A stretch of DNA of 64,000 nucleotides from Patiria pectinifera (GCA_029964075.1 CM057142.1:26104392-26168391); one strand, 5' to 3'. Counted from the first letter of the stretch, positions 1 to 10,746 are shown. Notes: generated from the sequence alone by a model not told the origin. Program-made: numbers and translations.

Positions 1-465
1 TTTGATTAGTTGCTGTAGCTAATATAAACTGTGGATGAAGACGATGTTTGTGTCTGGTGTATGAACATCGGCATTCCAGCCTCAACCGCGTATAGATCAG
101 GTAAAGGATGACACGAGTATCCGTTTTCTCCTGCTTTGACATGAGGCTGTGGATCACAGACAAGTCATGAACTTCATCAGTTGATGTAGCCTCCTTTGTA
201 CTGCTCCAACGGTTCTCATCGTGGAGGACGAGGCACACCATCCATCTGCATCAAATTATGAAGTTGATGTGTGGTGAGAACCAAAGCCTCGTGTCCAAGC
301 AGCAGGGAACGGATACTAATCAAATTATATCCAGAGAAGAAAAAAAAACACCTTTTCACTCTACGAAACTGGGCCACTCGTACGTGAATGCATGCCACAC
401 ATTGACCGATCTCTTTTTTTTCCCACAATTCCTTTTGCCCTCACATGACTTGTGTAGCACTGCCG
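1..465 (-). pseudogene. Fragment of a multicopy invertebrate ORF (EADTR-type family), decayed
   Basis: Read on the minus strand, about 170-10 gives a frame containing KQEKTDTRVILYL followed by a basic stretch. This resembles, from memory, a multicopy uncharacterised ORF family of marine invertebrates with a QEEADTRVILY-like motif. The reading degenerates on both sides and no complete ORF survives. The segment is nearly duplicated at 30574-31063 in the same orientation, so it is a dispersed repeat rather than a host gene. It ends near 465-500, where retroelement sequence begins. Function is unknown. Confidence 0.5.
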
Positions 466-479
466 CTGGAACAAACTTT

Positions 480-900
480 TGCCAGGGGGTGCTGGTCGGA
501 CGTTTCACGCCCTCGTCTACTAGAGCGTTCTTCAGACGACCACCAATCCCAATGTAACCATCAGCAGACAACACTGGGTCAAGCTTGTAAAGAGGACTTG
601 TCTTCTTGATGTAGTCCTTTGACCTTTTGGAATCTACCTTGTCCTTCTGGAGGAACTTCAATTCTTCACAAAAGGACTGTCTCTGGATATATAATATGAT
701 ATCATCCTCTGCTCTCGTCATCTCATCTACGGTCAGGAGCATCCGCATGTTAACTGTTGTTCTTTTCCTTGGCTCGCAAATAGTTTTTGACCCGCAACAA
801 CCATGTCACAACAGGAATGCCTCTTCAACAACCTGTCTTCCACATCGTCTACAACACATACAGTAACCACCTCCTTGTCTGGCTTTATCTCTGGATCTTC
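480..900 (-). pseudogene. BEL/Pao-type retrotransposon pol fragment (pre-integrase region)
   Basis: A minus-strand frame over about 748-480 contains an AEDDIILYIQRQSF motif, then a KTSPLYKLDP stretch, then GYIGIGGRLKNA. This order (alpha-helical AE..II..VQ, SPLYKLDP.L..DG, GGRL) is what precedes the integrase zinc-binding region in BEL/Pao elements. The expected continuation after KRP is missing. The frame instead runs into a segment (about 465-505) shared with 31020-31060 and 32366-32405, so the copy is chimeric or interrupted. Reverse transcriptase, RNase H and LTRs are not seen. It is a dead remnant. Confidence 0.6.
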
Positions 901-1545
901 ATCTGCAAGATCTCTCAGGCTCTTCGGCTTCTTGCAGTTTCATGCAAAATGTCCTTAGCACCTTCAATTGTGGCACATCTTCATTGTTTGCCTTCCTGCG
1001 TACGAAAGGCCGTATCGTCTCCTTTGAAACGTTCTCTCCTAGACGGGAAATTATCTGCTGGACAGCTCGATCTACAACTTCCTGATTAATCGGCACCTCT
1101 CCCGTAGCCTCGACCTCCACGATTGGTTCTGTCTGCACCATTCTTGCATACTTCTTTGTTTTGTCTGCAGAGGCTCTGCTCCTCCACCTTGTGGTAGCTC
1201 TCAGCAGCCAGATATGCCTTAATCGAGTCATCCAGGGATGTTGGTTTGGCCCTGAAAATCGCTTCTCTAATCGCCCTTTTTCCAACTTAATCCATGAAAA
1301 TCCCCTCGCTAGTCGGTACGCCCCTTCCTTCATCTGAGAATTCGGGATACGCCAACGCAGAGAGTTCCCTGATACTCTGCCCTGACTCCAGTTATGTCTC
1401 TTTGTCTCCCTGACGACGATGTCGCAGCTCCATTAAATGGTACTCCGCCTGTTGACCTGGGCCGAACCTCTGGTCTAACAATAAGAGTGGATGAAATCCC
1501 TGCAGGAATATTTCCTACCCTCCGGCCGCCAGCCCAACACACTTA
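900..1545 (-). pseudogene. Possible retroelement gag remnant
   Basis: Minus-strand frames here are open but shift. One reads ..AYPEFSDEGRG.., another AIREAIFRAKPTSLDDSIKA followed by a YLAAESYHKVEEQ-like helix. A pattern of AI..AKP.SLD.A...A...E resembles the C-terminal capsid helices of Ty3- or BEL-type gag. The segment lies upstream (on the minus strand) of the pol fragment at 480-900, which supports a single decayed element with its middle deleted. At least one frameshift near 1290 separates the two readable frames. Assignment is tentative. Confidence 0.35.
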
Positions 1546-1559
1546 AAGCTGGTCCCTGA

Positions 1560-1990
1560 AGGGACAGGAAGAAACACATTTGCTTGCTCGTCGTTCCACA
1601 CATTGGCCACACGACCGGCCATGAAGTGTACCTTATAGTCTTTTCAATGCACCTTCCCGTTAAATCTATCCGGACAAAATAAAATGTTCGGTTCCTTCAA
1701 CTTTCTCTATCTCTGATTCATCCCAAACGTCTCTCAGAAGAACCGATGTCACAATCTTCCAGCAGGGGGCCCTCGCCAGAAACGGGCTCCACCTCGCCAG
1801 AAACGGGCCCCATACTGGTGTGCATGTACTGCGGGTTTCATACTACGTATCGGGGTTTCTCCGTGTGTGTACAGGGCCGGGGGCCAGAGCTGGGCAAGCT
1901 AGCTGTTGCCCTGGCAGTGATACGCCCCCGCTGAAACAGCACAGCCTTGAAATTAAGGCTAGTGCTGTAGAGTTATTCCCAGCAGGCACC
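1560..1990. other. No gene recognised
   Basis: A stretch of mixed composition with a short near-direct repeat (CTCGCCAGAAACGGGC at about 1771 and 1794). It probably belongs to the intron downstream of metalloprotease exon 8. No convincing ORF, splice-bounded exon or terminal repeat is seen. Confidence 0.5.
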
Positions 1991-1994
1991 GACC

Positions 1995-3440
1995 GTCAGA
2001 CTGACGTTGTTTAACGGTTGTATTATGGTTGGAACGTCGGATCAACCATACCTAACCGAAAATCAACGTTGTTTTCAACGTTCTCAACCACGACGTTGCC
2101 ATTATAACGTCTGCCGACCGACGACGTTGCCATCGAAACGTCTGCCGGAGTCAGCTTTTTACATAACAATTTAACGTCAGAATTATTAAATAAGGAATGC
2201 CGAAAAGAAAAAATATCAAAAATGCACCAAAATATTTTGACGTGTTTTTTACAACATCTTTTGAACGGAAAACAACACAACTTTTACAACGTGTTTTTAT
2301 TATTTTCGTCGCAATGTGTTTTTGTCGTTTTGTTTTCGCGACGTCGCATTTCTAACTTAACGTCGTTTCAACAACTCAAAAACGACGTTTGTGGTTGGTT
2401 TTTGGTTTTCATTTCCGACGTTGGTTGTATGTCATGCTTTTAACTAAAATGCAACGTCCGTTAAACGTCCGTTTTCAACGTTTTTTCAATTTTTGATTTG
2501 ACATTAAACTCAAATGGTTGTTATATGGTTAGAATATGCTGGTTATATGACGTCGTGTTTTCGTTATTTTTTTACGTCTAACGTCGTGTCAAATCAAAAA
2601 ACGACGCAAATAACGACGTTGATTTTGATGGTTAAATCGTTTGATTTATAATCATTATCACGTCATATTTAATAATATAACGTCCGTTCTCTGACGTCTT
2701 TTCAGCGACAGCAAAATGACGTTCTCTATGTATATGTTGGATTATAATTATACGTTTCGTATATAGTAGTCGTTTTTATTATCATGATATCACGTTCGTT
2801 TCTAACGTCGTTCAACTGACTAAATTCGACGTTGACTTGTGGTTCGTTGTTTTGTGTGTAAAACTGATGTCGTACTTATGTATGTCTTCAACCAAAACAC
2901 AACGTCAATGTCCATTATTCGGTTCAACATCATAATAGAAAATCGAAGCGACGTTCGATTTGTGGTGGTGTGGTATAATATTATAGTCGTTATTAGACGC
3001 GTTTATTCAACCAGTTTTACACGTCCGTTTTAACGTCATTTTTCAACGTCACAATTAAACGTGTTGATTTCTGGTGTGCATGGTTACTATATCGTTATGT
3101 CATATGTTTTACCTAAAATAAACGTCCATTTTCTGACGTCTTTTCAGCAACTCTCAAATGACGTTGAACTGTGGGTTCGGCTTGGTTATTTTTACATTGT
3201 CGATAGTGTGTCATAATTTCGAAAAAAATAACGTAACGTTTTTTCACGTAATAAAAAAAAAAAATTTTAAGAATGCATGTGCAACAACGTCGTAAAATTA
3301 TCAAACGAAATTATCAGACGCCTTATTAATTTGAAAATTTAAATGTCGTTGAATTGTGGTCAGCTAGCTGATGGTTATAAAATTGATGTTGTCATCATTG
3401 TCATCACAACCAAACCAAAATATATCGTCGGTTTTGACGA
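1995..3440. repeat. AACGTC/GACGTT-rich degenerate repeat
   Basis: Over about 1.4 kb the words AACGTC, ACGTCG, AACGTT and GACGTT recur every few tens of bases on both strands. Longer phrases recur imperfectly. For example, a block of the form AACGTCGTTTCAACAACTCAAAAACGACGTT followed by TTGTGGTTGGTT is seen near 2359, with weaker matches near 2805, 3135-3180 and 3340. It is A/T-rich outside the ACGT cores and has no ORF. It is probably a degenerated internally repetitive transposon or satellite-like unit; no clean TIRs were found. Confidence 0.6.
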
Positions 3441-3530
3441 CTTTTTAGCCGCGGCGCGCGCCAATTAAAATATATTTGGCTGGCCCAAAGCCGCGCCGCG
3501 CGCGCGAACCGTATATAGCCCAGTCGTAAG
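3441..3530. repeat. GC-rich inverted patch
   Basis: Two CpG-rich blocks (GCCGCGGCGCGCGCC near 3448 and GCCGCGCCGCGCGCGCG near 3491) face each other across an AT-rich spacer. They stand out against about 35% GC surroundings and could fold back. No gene is associated. Confidence 0.4.
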
Positions 3531-3540
3531 AGCTGACAGG

Positions 3541-5425
3541 GTTAAAATGTCGTGTCTGACGTACAAATTAAACTTATTTTTTCGTTACTGAGATGTGGAA
3601 ATCGTAAGTTTTCGTTAGGAGCCTTTTTCATGCTCTAATCTTTCGGCCACTTGCATTTCTATTTTTTTTTATTTACGTCATTTTGATTTCTATCAGTTTC
3701 TTCTTATACCGTACAACTTTCGCAGTTCGCTGTTTATCATCCGACCTAGCCTATCGCCAACGTCTTTATCTTGAGAAATAAGATTTGATGTATTTTGTAT
3801 TCCACCAAAACTCTTATCTCGTCTTCTTTTTTTAGCTTTATACCTAAACTTTTTGCTGAAAGTACGCTTATATCTAGATAGCGCCCTTCAGCCACGACTC
3901 ACCTAACACCAAATTTTACCAAAGTGAACTGATGTGAACTCTGTTTTTTGCATATATTCATGTTATTTGTGCTTTCATATTTTTTCAAGTGTGTTTCCAG
4001 TAATCATTTTACAGCAAAACCAACAGGCGCTCTATAATAAACGACTTTACTTGTGTATTAGAAATAATGTGTCTATAATAAGAATTGTAAAGTTGCCCAT
4101 TTACAGCCGATTGAAGGCGCTTTTTCAGTTTACGGGTCGACCTTCCGTGGATTTCCTTGGGGGGTTATATGAATGAAAAGTAGTGCGTGCATAATTAAGG
4201 GAGGGGTCCTTTTGAGGATATAAGTGAAATAAAAGGGGTTCCATCCATTTTTATAAGGTCGAGTAGTACTGAGGGTAAACTTCCAATTAGTAATGGAAAG
4301 TCTATGAGTATCCATTGGTGATTTTTATTCTTAACTGTGTGCGGCTTAATAGTAAACATAAGGGCATTCTTGGGCATTCTCACAGATGACGAGTTGCTGA
4401 GCTCGCTGGAGTCTCGTTACAGTACATGTTACTCATTTTGATGGCCATAGAAGGGCCATATTGTTTGCAGTTAGGGACCCGAACGAGGGAAGGAGAGGCA
4501 ACCCAGGGACCCAAGGCACTGGCTGGTATGGTGAAGATTTTTACGCTATTTTCTTCGTTGTGTATATGACAATGTTGCATAGTTTTATGGCGCTGACAAG
4601 GTCAAAGGTCACCCGTGCATGCAAGGGTCTTTCTACTTTAGCACACAACGTACATATACATGTATATGATATACTTTTCAGGTTTAATTTATTAAGTTTA
4701 TTTTGATTAATGGAAGACACATGTACATGTAGCATTTACGGACGTTTATATCGTTTAATTTTGATTTGATTTTATTAATAGGTTTTTTTAAATAAATATT
4801 TTTATATATTGATGATGAAATAAAGACGACTCGATCGGTGCTAACAACACCCCAGAACCTAACACCACAGTTTCAGTACATAAACTCGTAAAAACAATAG
4901 CTATTTTCAGTATTGCAGTCGAGTCACTTTAGTCGAGTCCGGGTCAGAGTCTCGAGTCGTTTCAAGTTTGGTCGAAAACGAGTCCTAGTCCGGTCATGGC
5001 TGTTCGAAAATTGACGTGCAAAATCACAGTGCAGTGATGATCATGTATTATGTACATGGAAGCTATGCATACTATGAAACGCTTTACCATGTCAGCAAGG
5101 TGGGCAACACCCCCATAAAATACCCAAAATGTTTAAGCGCCCCTAACGGTGACCCTTTGCGCTGAAACTAATATGATTCAACGACTAACTACGCCAAATA
5201 CGACGGCGTTTGAATGAAGATAAATAGATTTGTAAAACAAAAATATGTTTTCCAAAAATAATAGGCCCGCAAAAATGGTAAAGCGCCCTCCTGTGGTCAC
5301 CACAGCGTAATTAAATGATGTCATAATATTATAGCCTAATGAGATTTCTCTCAAAATTCAGGAACGTTCGGCTGAAAATACATCTTACAATGGTGGGCAC
5401 CAAAAGATGTTTTTGACACTGTCCA
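3541..5425. other. Intron sequence without recognisable feature
   Basis: AT-rich sequence in the presumed intron after metalloprotease exon 8. It holds scattered short ORFs that lack splice context or domain signatures. A small cluster of ACATGTA palindromes is present at about 4650-4735. Nothing else could be supported. Confidence 0.5.
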
Positions 5426-5429
5426 ATAA

Positions 5430-6050
5430 ATATCGTCACCGACACCACGAAGTAACACTCTACCGTGTTTAACCATATTTTTTTTCGATTTCCAGTTTTT
5501 TTTATTTTTAAACATTATTCATCAAGGCCTACCATTGCACGAGGTTTCAAAGCTTCAAGAGCTTTACTTTAATAATTACGCTAAGTATCCATGGCAACTT
5601 TTGCGCAAAAGTGACAATTTTCGTTTTCACGAAGTAACACTCAAGTTCTATTTACCATTGCAATGCATGGCGCGCACTCTGCTCAAATGCGAGCAAAAAC
5701 GTTTTCACGAAGTAACACTCTCGTTTGAGCGCGCGCGCTCAGTGACCTCCGTTTCCACGAAGTAACACTCTTCTAGTGTTGTAATACATTGAAGTGTGCT
5801 ACTTCGTGAAAACGAAATTTTACAGTTTCGCATCTTTTTTGTTTTAATACACAAACGAGTCAAAAACAGCAAATTTAATAACATCAATACATCAAGTGTC
5901 TACAACGAGAAACTCAACTGAAAATACTCTGTATAGTTTTGACGCAAAGTGTTGTTCTAGAAGGCGTTCAACTTTCGATGCCGTTTTCTCCGATTGCTAA
6001 TTTTTACCGGTATGTACATGAGTGTTACTTCGTGGTGTCGGTGACGATAT
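5430..6050. mobile_element. MITE with perfect 31-bp terminal inverted repeats
   Basis: Bases 5430-5460 are the exact reverse complement of 6020-6050 (ATATCGTCACCGACACCACG and on). The terminal core CACGAAGTAACACTC is repeated inside the element at about 5627, 5705 and 5757 in the same orientation. An inverted version lies at about 5797-5820, which pairs with 5610-5635 to make an internal hairpin. Flanks are AT-rich and compatible with a TA target duplication, but this is ambiguous because the TIR itself begins ATAT. No transposase is present. The superfamily is uncertain (Tc1/mariner-like at best). Confidence 0.85.
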
Positions 6051-6054
6051 AATT

Positions 6055-7090
6055 ACCACCCTGAAAATCGATTTCAAAATCCTCTCAATACTTTCTTAAG
6101 TAACAGAAACAGAACAATTTTCATGCTTCAATGCTTCAAATCAAATTTATTTAAATGTATTCCCTTCACCTCAAAATGAAAACAAAAACTGTATCAAGTT
6201 TATACAACCGCAGCAAATATTTACATAAAACATTGTTTGGGAACAGTACACGACTTGCAATTAATGACTGATCATAAGTGTAAACATAATCAGGGTGAAC
6301 AATACAGGTGAAGAGGCTCAATTTGGGAGACTGTTTTGGAAATTTCACAATGATATCTGGTGGCTTTCATCAAGTCCTTTTTAATGTTAAAATCCGCCAG
6401 AAATGTGGTCTCTTCAAATTAACAGTCTGTTTCAAACCAAAAGTGTTGCCTGACAGTGGTCTGCAGCTAAGCGTTTTATTAATTTTGAAACTTCAGTCAC
6501 TAATTTCGTCGTACGCCTTATTGTTATTCCGGGGTAAAGATTAATGTGAATACCTAATAGCACGTTTTGCGAAAAGAAAACGTTTAAACTCGAACACTTT
6601 CAAGACAGAATTAACACATTTTACATGATTGTCACACTATTGTGTCCTCCTGTTCCAATATAATTATACATACAGGGTTCTATACGTGTAGAGTGTTATC
6701 GGTATTGGTATAAGAGCTGCACAATGGAAACAGTCCTTCACGAATGAAAACAATACTTTCAAGTGACCTATTTTTAATGCATTTTAAAGTCTTTAAATCG
6801 AAAAAAACAATGTCGATCATTTCCCCGCTTTGTCCTGGAAATACAAACAAACAAAATACAAATAAGTATCTTTCGTATATGGATCCCATGGTTTAGAAAG
6901 TAGGTGGCTTTTGAAAGCAAAGACTCTGCTTGTCTGATATTGTTCCTATCAAGACGTCTTTCTTATTTTGTTTCAATTTGAACACAGCATTGCAAATACT
7001 AAACGTAGTTAATCTACTTCCTCAAATTCACCCCCCCCCAAAAAAAAAAAAATCACTTCCAAAGGACCCTCAGTTTATGGAATAAGGACC
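6055..7090. other. AT-rich intron sequence, nothing recognised
   Basis: AT-rich, with short ORFs only. A C/A homopolymer run lies at 7030-7050. Confidence 0.5.
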
Positions 7091-7101
7091 ATAAAATCAA
7101 A

Positions 7102-7356
7102 GTGATAAAATTGAACCCAGTCTATGATGGTCCAGAGTGGCAAACAATAAAGAAAGGAAAATTACTGCCAATAATTGAACGTGACGCAAATTATATGTAC
7201 TTACGATTTGAATCACATCCTGGTAAAAATTCAAGCATCGTTGTAGCATGTCGTCTGACTGTCAATGAAGAATCAAGATCAATATGGTATTTAAGGAAAA
7301 TAGTTCTAGCCCTTCAAAAATCAGGTATTATAGTGGAAAATTATCACATCTATTAA
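7102..7356 (+). CDS. Uncharacterised 84-residue ORF, exon or transposon fragment
   Basis: An open frame on the plus strand, opposite to the metalloprotease whose intron it occupies. It is mixed alpha/beta in appearance, with one cysteine (VACRLTVNEESRS) and a C-terminal WYLRKIVLALQKSGIIVEN helix. There is no signal peptide or membrane segment. The last 35 residues resemble weakly the plus-strand frame at 24370-24477 (CKVNLDNTR..DWIVK..VESLSKNGII). The two may be copies of one unidentified domain or transposon ORF. No family is recognised, and expression is not supported by sequence alone. Confidence 0.3.
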   Translation: MIKLNPVYDGPEWQTIKKGKLLPIIERDANYMYLRFESHPGKNSSIVVACRLTVNEESRSIWYLRKIVLALQKSGIIVENYHIY

Positions 7357-7387
7357 TAGATCTCAATCCGGGTATTATAATTTTATA

Positions 7388-7530
7388 GTTGTTTTTGTTT
7401 GTTTGTTTATTTGTTTGCTGGGGTGTTTGTTTGTTTGTTTGTTTGTTTGTTGGGGGTGTTGGGGTGTTTGTTTGTTTGTTTGTTGGGGTGTTGGGGTGTT
7501 GGGGTGTTTGTTTGTTTGTTTCTTTGATCG
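7388..7530. repeat. GTTT/TTGGGGTG microsatellite
   Basis: Runs of GTTT alternate with GGGGTGTT. The long six-frame ORFs through it are low-complexity artefacts. G-runs on the plus strand could form quadruplexes. Confidence 0.9.
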
Positions 7531-7789
7531 ATGCGATCCTGGCTATGTTGCACGGTGAACTAGAAGCACTCACTTGAAGCATTCACCACGTGCGTCAGTG
7601 TAATAACACCCGTGGGCCGGGACCGGCGCCTGCACCGAGCGAGATGGGTAAATCATATAAATATTCATATCCTCCTGATTCTTGATTCTTAGCCAATCAG
7701 AGTGCTCCGTCCAATTTTGGTGGCAAGCTTGATATGTTTGATTTTAAGTCTAGTTTTGTACCCTTTTTTTGGGGGGGGGGGCAACTCAC

Positions 7790-7942
7790 GTGATACGGGT
7801 ATCGTAGTAGCTCCGGCTACATGACGACCAGCCGAGATCTAAGCGAGGATCGGCTTTGTATTGAGCCATCAGGTAACCCTTTGATGCGCAGCGGTTATTA
7901 GGACCACCCGATGGACCTAAAGCATCATGCCACATGCCCAAG
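7790..7942 (-). CDS. Metalloprotease exon 8: second half of zinc motif, Met-turn
   Basis: The 153-nt exon starts after TTACAG at 7943 and ends at a GTGAGT donor (7789-7784). Its first base C completes the AA left by exon 7, giving Asn in HEIGHN. It then reads LGMWHDALGPSGG, supplying the third zinc histidine and the Asp typical of reprolysins (HExxHxxGxxHD). Next come CASKGYLMAQYK, the conserved cysteine and Met-turn, and LGWSSCSRSYY, the WS.CSR block near the end of M12B catalytic domains. It ends with two bases of a split codon. All catalytic residues are present, so an active enzyme is expected. The following disintegrin-like exon was not found to the left. Confidence 0.9.
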
Positions 7943-8339
7943 CTGTAATCGTTGCAAAAAAAAATGTAAAAATCAAGATGGCGTTGAAGGTTTCAATAAC
8001 ATCTTACAACAGATACGCCATTAACCAGGGTGTCGAGCAGTACGCTCCCACCACTATATACCTTCTCCCTCACCCTGGTATTGAATATTTGCATATCCAA
8101 TTTTGTTTGGATACGTATATATGCAAATGAGAATTGTCTGGTGCTGTCCTGTGCTTTACACCAGTGTTTGTTTTTGTATGTGGTGTCTGGGATAAAAACA
8201 GAATCAATTCGTCGCGGCGTGAGTTACGAAAACACGATTTGTTTCAAGATAAAATGTTAATACAATCTTATCCAGCCGATTTGCAGTATCACACTGCATA
8301 TTAATGTGAGCAATTTGGAAAGGAAAGGATTATTTTTCA

Positions 8340-8460
8340 CCTGCTAATTGCGGTGGCGAATCAGGATACAGGAAGCAAGTTCCCATTTCAGGGCTTACTA
8401 TTGGAAAGGAAATGAGGTTGGAAATAAAGCAAGCTCTGGGGACGAGGTTGGTCATTAACC
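8340..8460. repeat. Copy of a dispersed repeat shared with 29617-29725
   Basis: About 110 bases match the reverse complement of 29617-29725 at roughly 85% (for example the shared phrase GGGCTTACTATTGGAAA). It is therefore an inverted pair about 21 kb apart, flanked by different sequence. The family is not identified. Confidence 0.75.
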
Positions 8461-8814
8461 CCTTTCTCGTTAAATAATATTCATTCACTGTTTTTATTCA
8501 GTTATTATTATTTCTACTTACTTGCAACCCGAAGGTTTAATAGTATTTATCGTACAACCATAAAACGTCTCAAAAATACCCAAAAAAATTAGGTAAACTT
8601 TTCAATTTTTTTCAGAGAGAATAAAATACACAAAGATCTAACCATCACAACATAAATTATCCTGACATTAATGAAAGGGCAGTACAAACTTGACACAACA
8701 ATTATTAATCGAATTGAAGTCAGATCATTACGCCAAGTGTATCATTAAAATAAGTCACAAGCATCTTAAACTTGACTGCAGCTCATGGGAATAAACTGAC
8801 CAGGGATGCGTTCT

Positions 8815-8995
8815 AACAGGGTTGGTTGATTTAAATCACGTTGATTTTAATCACTGATATAAATTGCGATTTAAATCAAATGATCTTTTTTAATACCAAT
8901 GATTTAAATCACTTCTTTGTAGAAATCTTACTTTTGGCGAAATCTTATTATTATGCGGGTCATTTTAATCATTTAAATCAACTGATTCCACCTAA
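8815..8995. mobile_element. GATTTAAATCA palindrome repeat, probable hAT-like MITE
   Basis: The palindrome TGATTTAAATCA and variants occur about six times between 8828 and 8985. They are preceded by AACAGGGTTGG, resembling a hAT CAGGGTTG end. The right terminus is not a clean match. No coding capacity. Confidence 0.5.
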
Positions 8996-9171
8996 TTAGG
9001 CTACAAAGTGTAAGATGTTCTTTACACTTTTAAACACCCCTACGTGGACTTCATCAGCATCGAATCAACTTACATATAGGTTTTGCATAATTACCTGAAT
9101 CATTGATTAAAGTCAAGATCTGAGTTCAAAAGTTTTTCTTTGAATTTGAATTTTAATGACAGCACACTCAC

Positions 9172-9285
9172 TTTTGCTTTAACCATTCATTGATCTGTTT
9201 AGTAATATTGTGAATCAGCTGTGCTGGTGTAGGCTTACCTGAATCATCTAAAGGTGTATTAAAGTCCCAATTGATAGTCTTATTC
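9172..9285 (-). CDS. Candidate cassette exon (114 nt, phase 2 in and out) in the zinc-motif intron
   Basis: A GAAACAG acceptor (ends 9286) and a GTGAGT donor (9171-9166) bound 114 nt. The interval is open in exactly one frame: one base, 37 codons, two bases. The frame includes TINWDFNTPLDDSGKP and NITKQINEWLKQ. Its phase equals that of the intron between exons 7 and 8, so inclusion would add 38 residues inside HEIGH|N without a frameshift. An internal TTCAG|GTAAGC donor is also present. A chance match, or an exon of transposon origin, is possible. No homologous domain is recognised. Confidence 0.35.
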
Positions 9286-9911
9286 CTGTTTCTCCATCAA
9301 AAAATGTAGATTGAGATTAATGGAATGCCTTTTAGAGGTGCAAGGCCTGATTTTTGTTCTCCACCTCGTATGAAGGACCATCAGCAAACACTATATTTTG
9401 ATATTTTATCTTTGTAACCATGTGTGATTCAGCCGCATTGCTGCAAGACATTGGATTTATAATAAACCAGAATAATAATGATATTAATAATTATTTAAAA
9501 ACTATAAGTTCACAATATACATACACATTATAATAACTATAAGTTCACAAGGATCAGTGCTGTCATTTTGAAATTGTTATGAAATAAACATTCCCACGGA
9601 TGACTGTACTCGTTTTGTGTACATACCATGTACACATAAAATGAGTCACGTTTTTCATTCATATCTGCACTCAATGTATCTGAGCTGTACCAATCAAGCC
9701 ATAAAGTGTCTTCAGTTTTAATAATGTACCATTGGACTAATGCGGTAGACTACATGTATTGAACCAATGTAGATGAAATAAAGTGATTTACGTGATGGGT
9801 ATAAGGGTGCATGGGGAGATTTAGACACGTTTGTAGACATGAACATTTTGAAAATTGAATAAATAAATAAAAAATTAAATCACGCAAAGGTGTTTTCGGG
9901 GGGGGGTGTGG

Positions 9912-10217
9912 TCTGCGCATAAGTCGGACGCCTCATAGGTCCGACGCTTAATAAGTCTGACAAAATCTCATCTCCCAACCAAATAAAGGCCCATAAGTCC
10001 GACGCCTCATAGGTCCGACGCCCATAGGTCCGACGCCTCAAGTCCGAAACATCGTTTGTCGATTGTCGGAATTATGAGGTGTCAGACTTATGAGGTGTCA
10101 GAGCAATGTGGCCGAATCTCTAAGTTCGATGTCTCATAAATCGGACGCCTCATAATTCCGGAAATGTCGGACTTATGAGGCGTCGGACTTATGAGGCGTC
10201 GGACTTACGATACGGCC
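9912..10217. repeat. Palindromic GTCCGACG/CATAAG minisatellite
   Basis: A unit of about 17-19 bases, CATAAGTCCGACGCCT with variants, is repeated direct in the left half (9920-10040). It is repeated in reverse complement in the right half (10060-10205), with a middle of about 20 bases. The block can fold into a long imperfect hairpin. Spacers are short and variable, so it is not a CRISPR array, nor would one be expected in this genome. It is most likely the body of a foldback element. Confidence 0.8.
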
Positions 10218-10346
10218 CCGTTTGCGGGCGTTTTTAATAGCTATCGGTCCTGCGAAGGCGCCAAACCAGCATGCCAAATTAACGATATCACCAATGTGAT
10301 AGCACGTAGCTTTTAAAGTCCTCGAAAAATTATATGCGAATAAAAG

Positions 10347-10600
10347 CAGGGGCGGATGTAGCTTTCAGGAAATGTGGGGCTTGAGGGAAGGCGTGCCTAA
10401 GGCACGCCCTGCTAAGGGCATCCCCCCCCCCCACCCTAAAATGTTGAATTGTACAAAACTTTCTCCTGCATCTTTCTCATGAGAATACATCTAGGAACTT
10501 AAGCATACCATTTTTCCCCCCAATTTACGAGGACCACAACATTAATCAGCGGCTGAAAGGGTGTTTAGGGGGTTGCAATCCTCCTGTAGATCCGCCACTG
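10347..10600. mobile_element. hAT-like non-autonomous element
   Basis: Starts CAGGGGCGGATGTAG and ends CTGTAGATCCGCCACTG, imperfect inverted termini of a kind also seen in the elements at 24488 and 32605. It contains a C-run and an internal short palindrome (GGCGTGCCTAAGGCACGCC). The 8-base flanks do not match, so the target duplication has decayed or the ends are slightly misplaced. Confidence 0.6.
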
Positions 10601-10746
10601 GGAAGTGAACTTACATCGGTATGTAGAGAACGAAAATTGTCATCCCTACTGGATCAATATATAGGCTCCTTGTGTGTGGCGGCCATTTTTGGAAAACATA
10701 GCAAAAAGATTATAATTATGTTTGCCATAATAGCTGCTAAACTCAC

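Noticed and set aside
4380-4580. Minus-strand frame with NCKQYGPSM and MYCNE as the disintegrin-like exon of the protease
   Set aside because: Cysteine spacing does not follow the disintegrin-like pattern and no acceptor of the required phase was found.
7328-7582. ORFs on both strands through the GTTT repeat
   Set aside because: Low-complexity translations of a microsatellite.
9330-9455. Exon candidate starting after TGTCTTGCAG near 9448 (frame NAAESHMVTK) as the continuation of HEIGHN
   Set aside because: It puts a histidine one position off the zinc-motif spacing, lacks a phase-compatible donor, and the exon at 7790-7942 supplies LGMWHD exactly.
9912-10217. CRISPR-like array
   Set aside because: Units are variable, spacers are not uniform, the halves are inverted, and the context is an animal intron.
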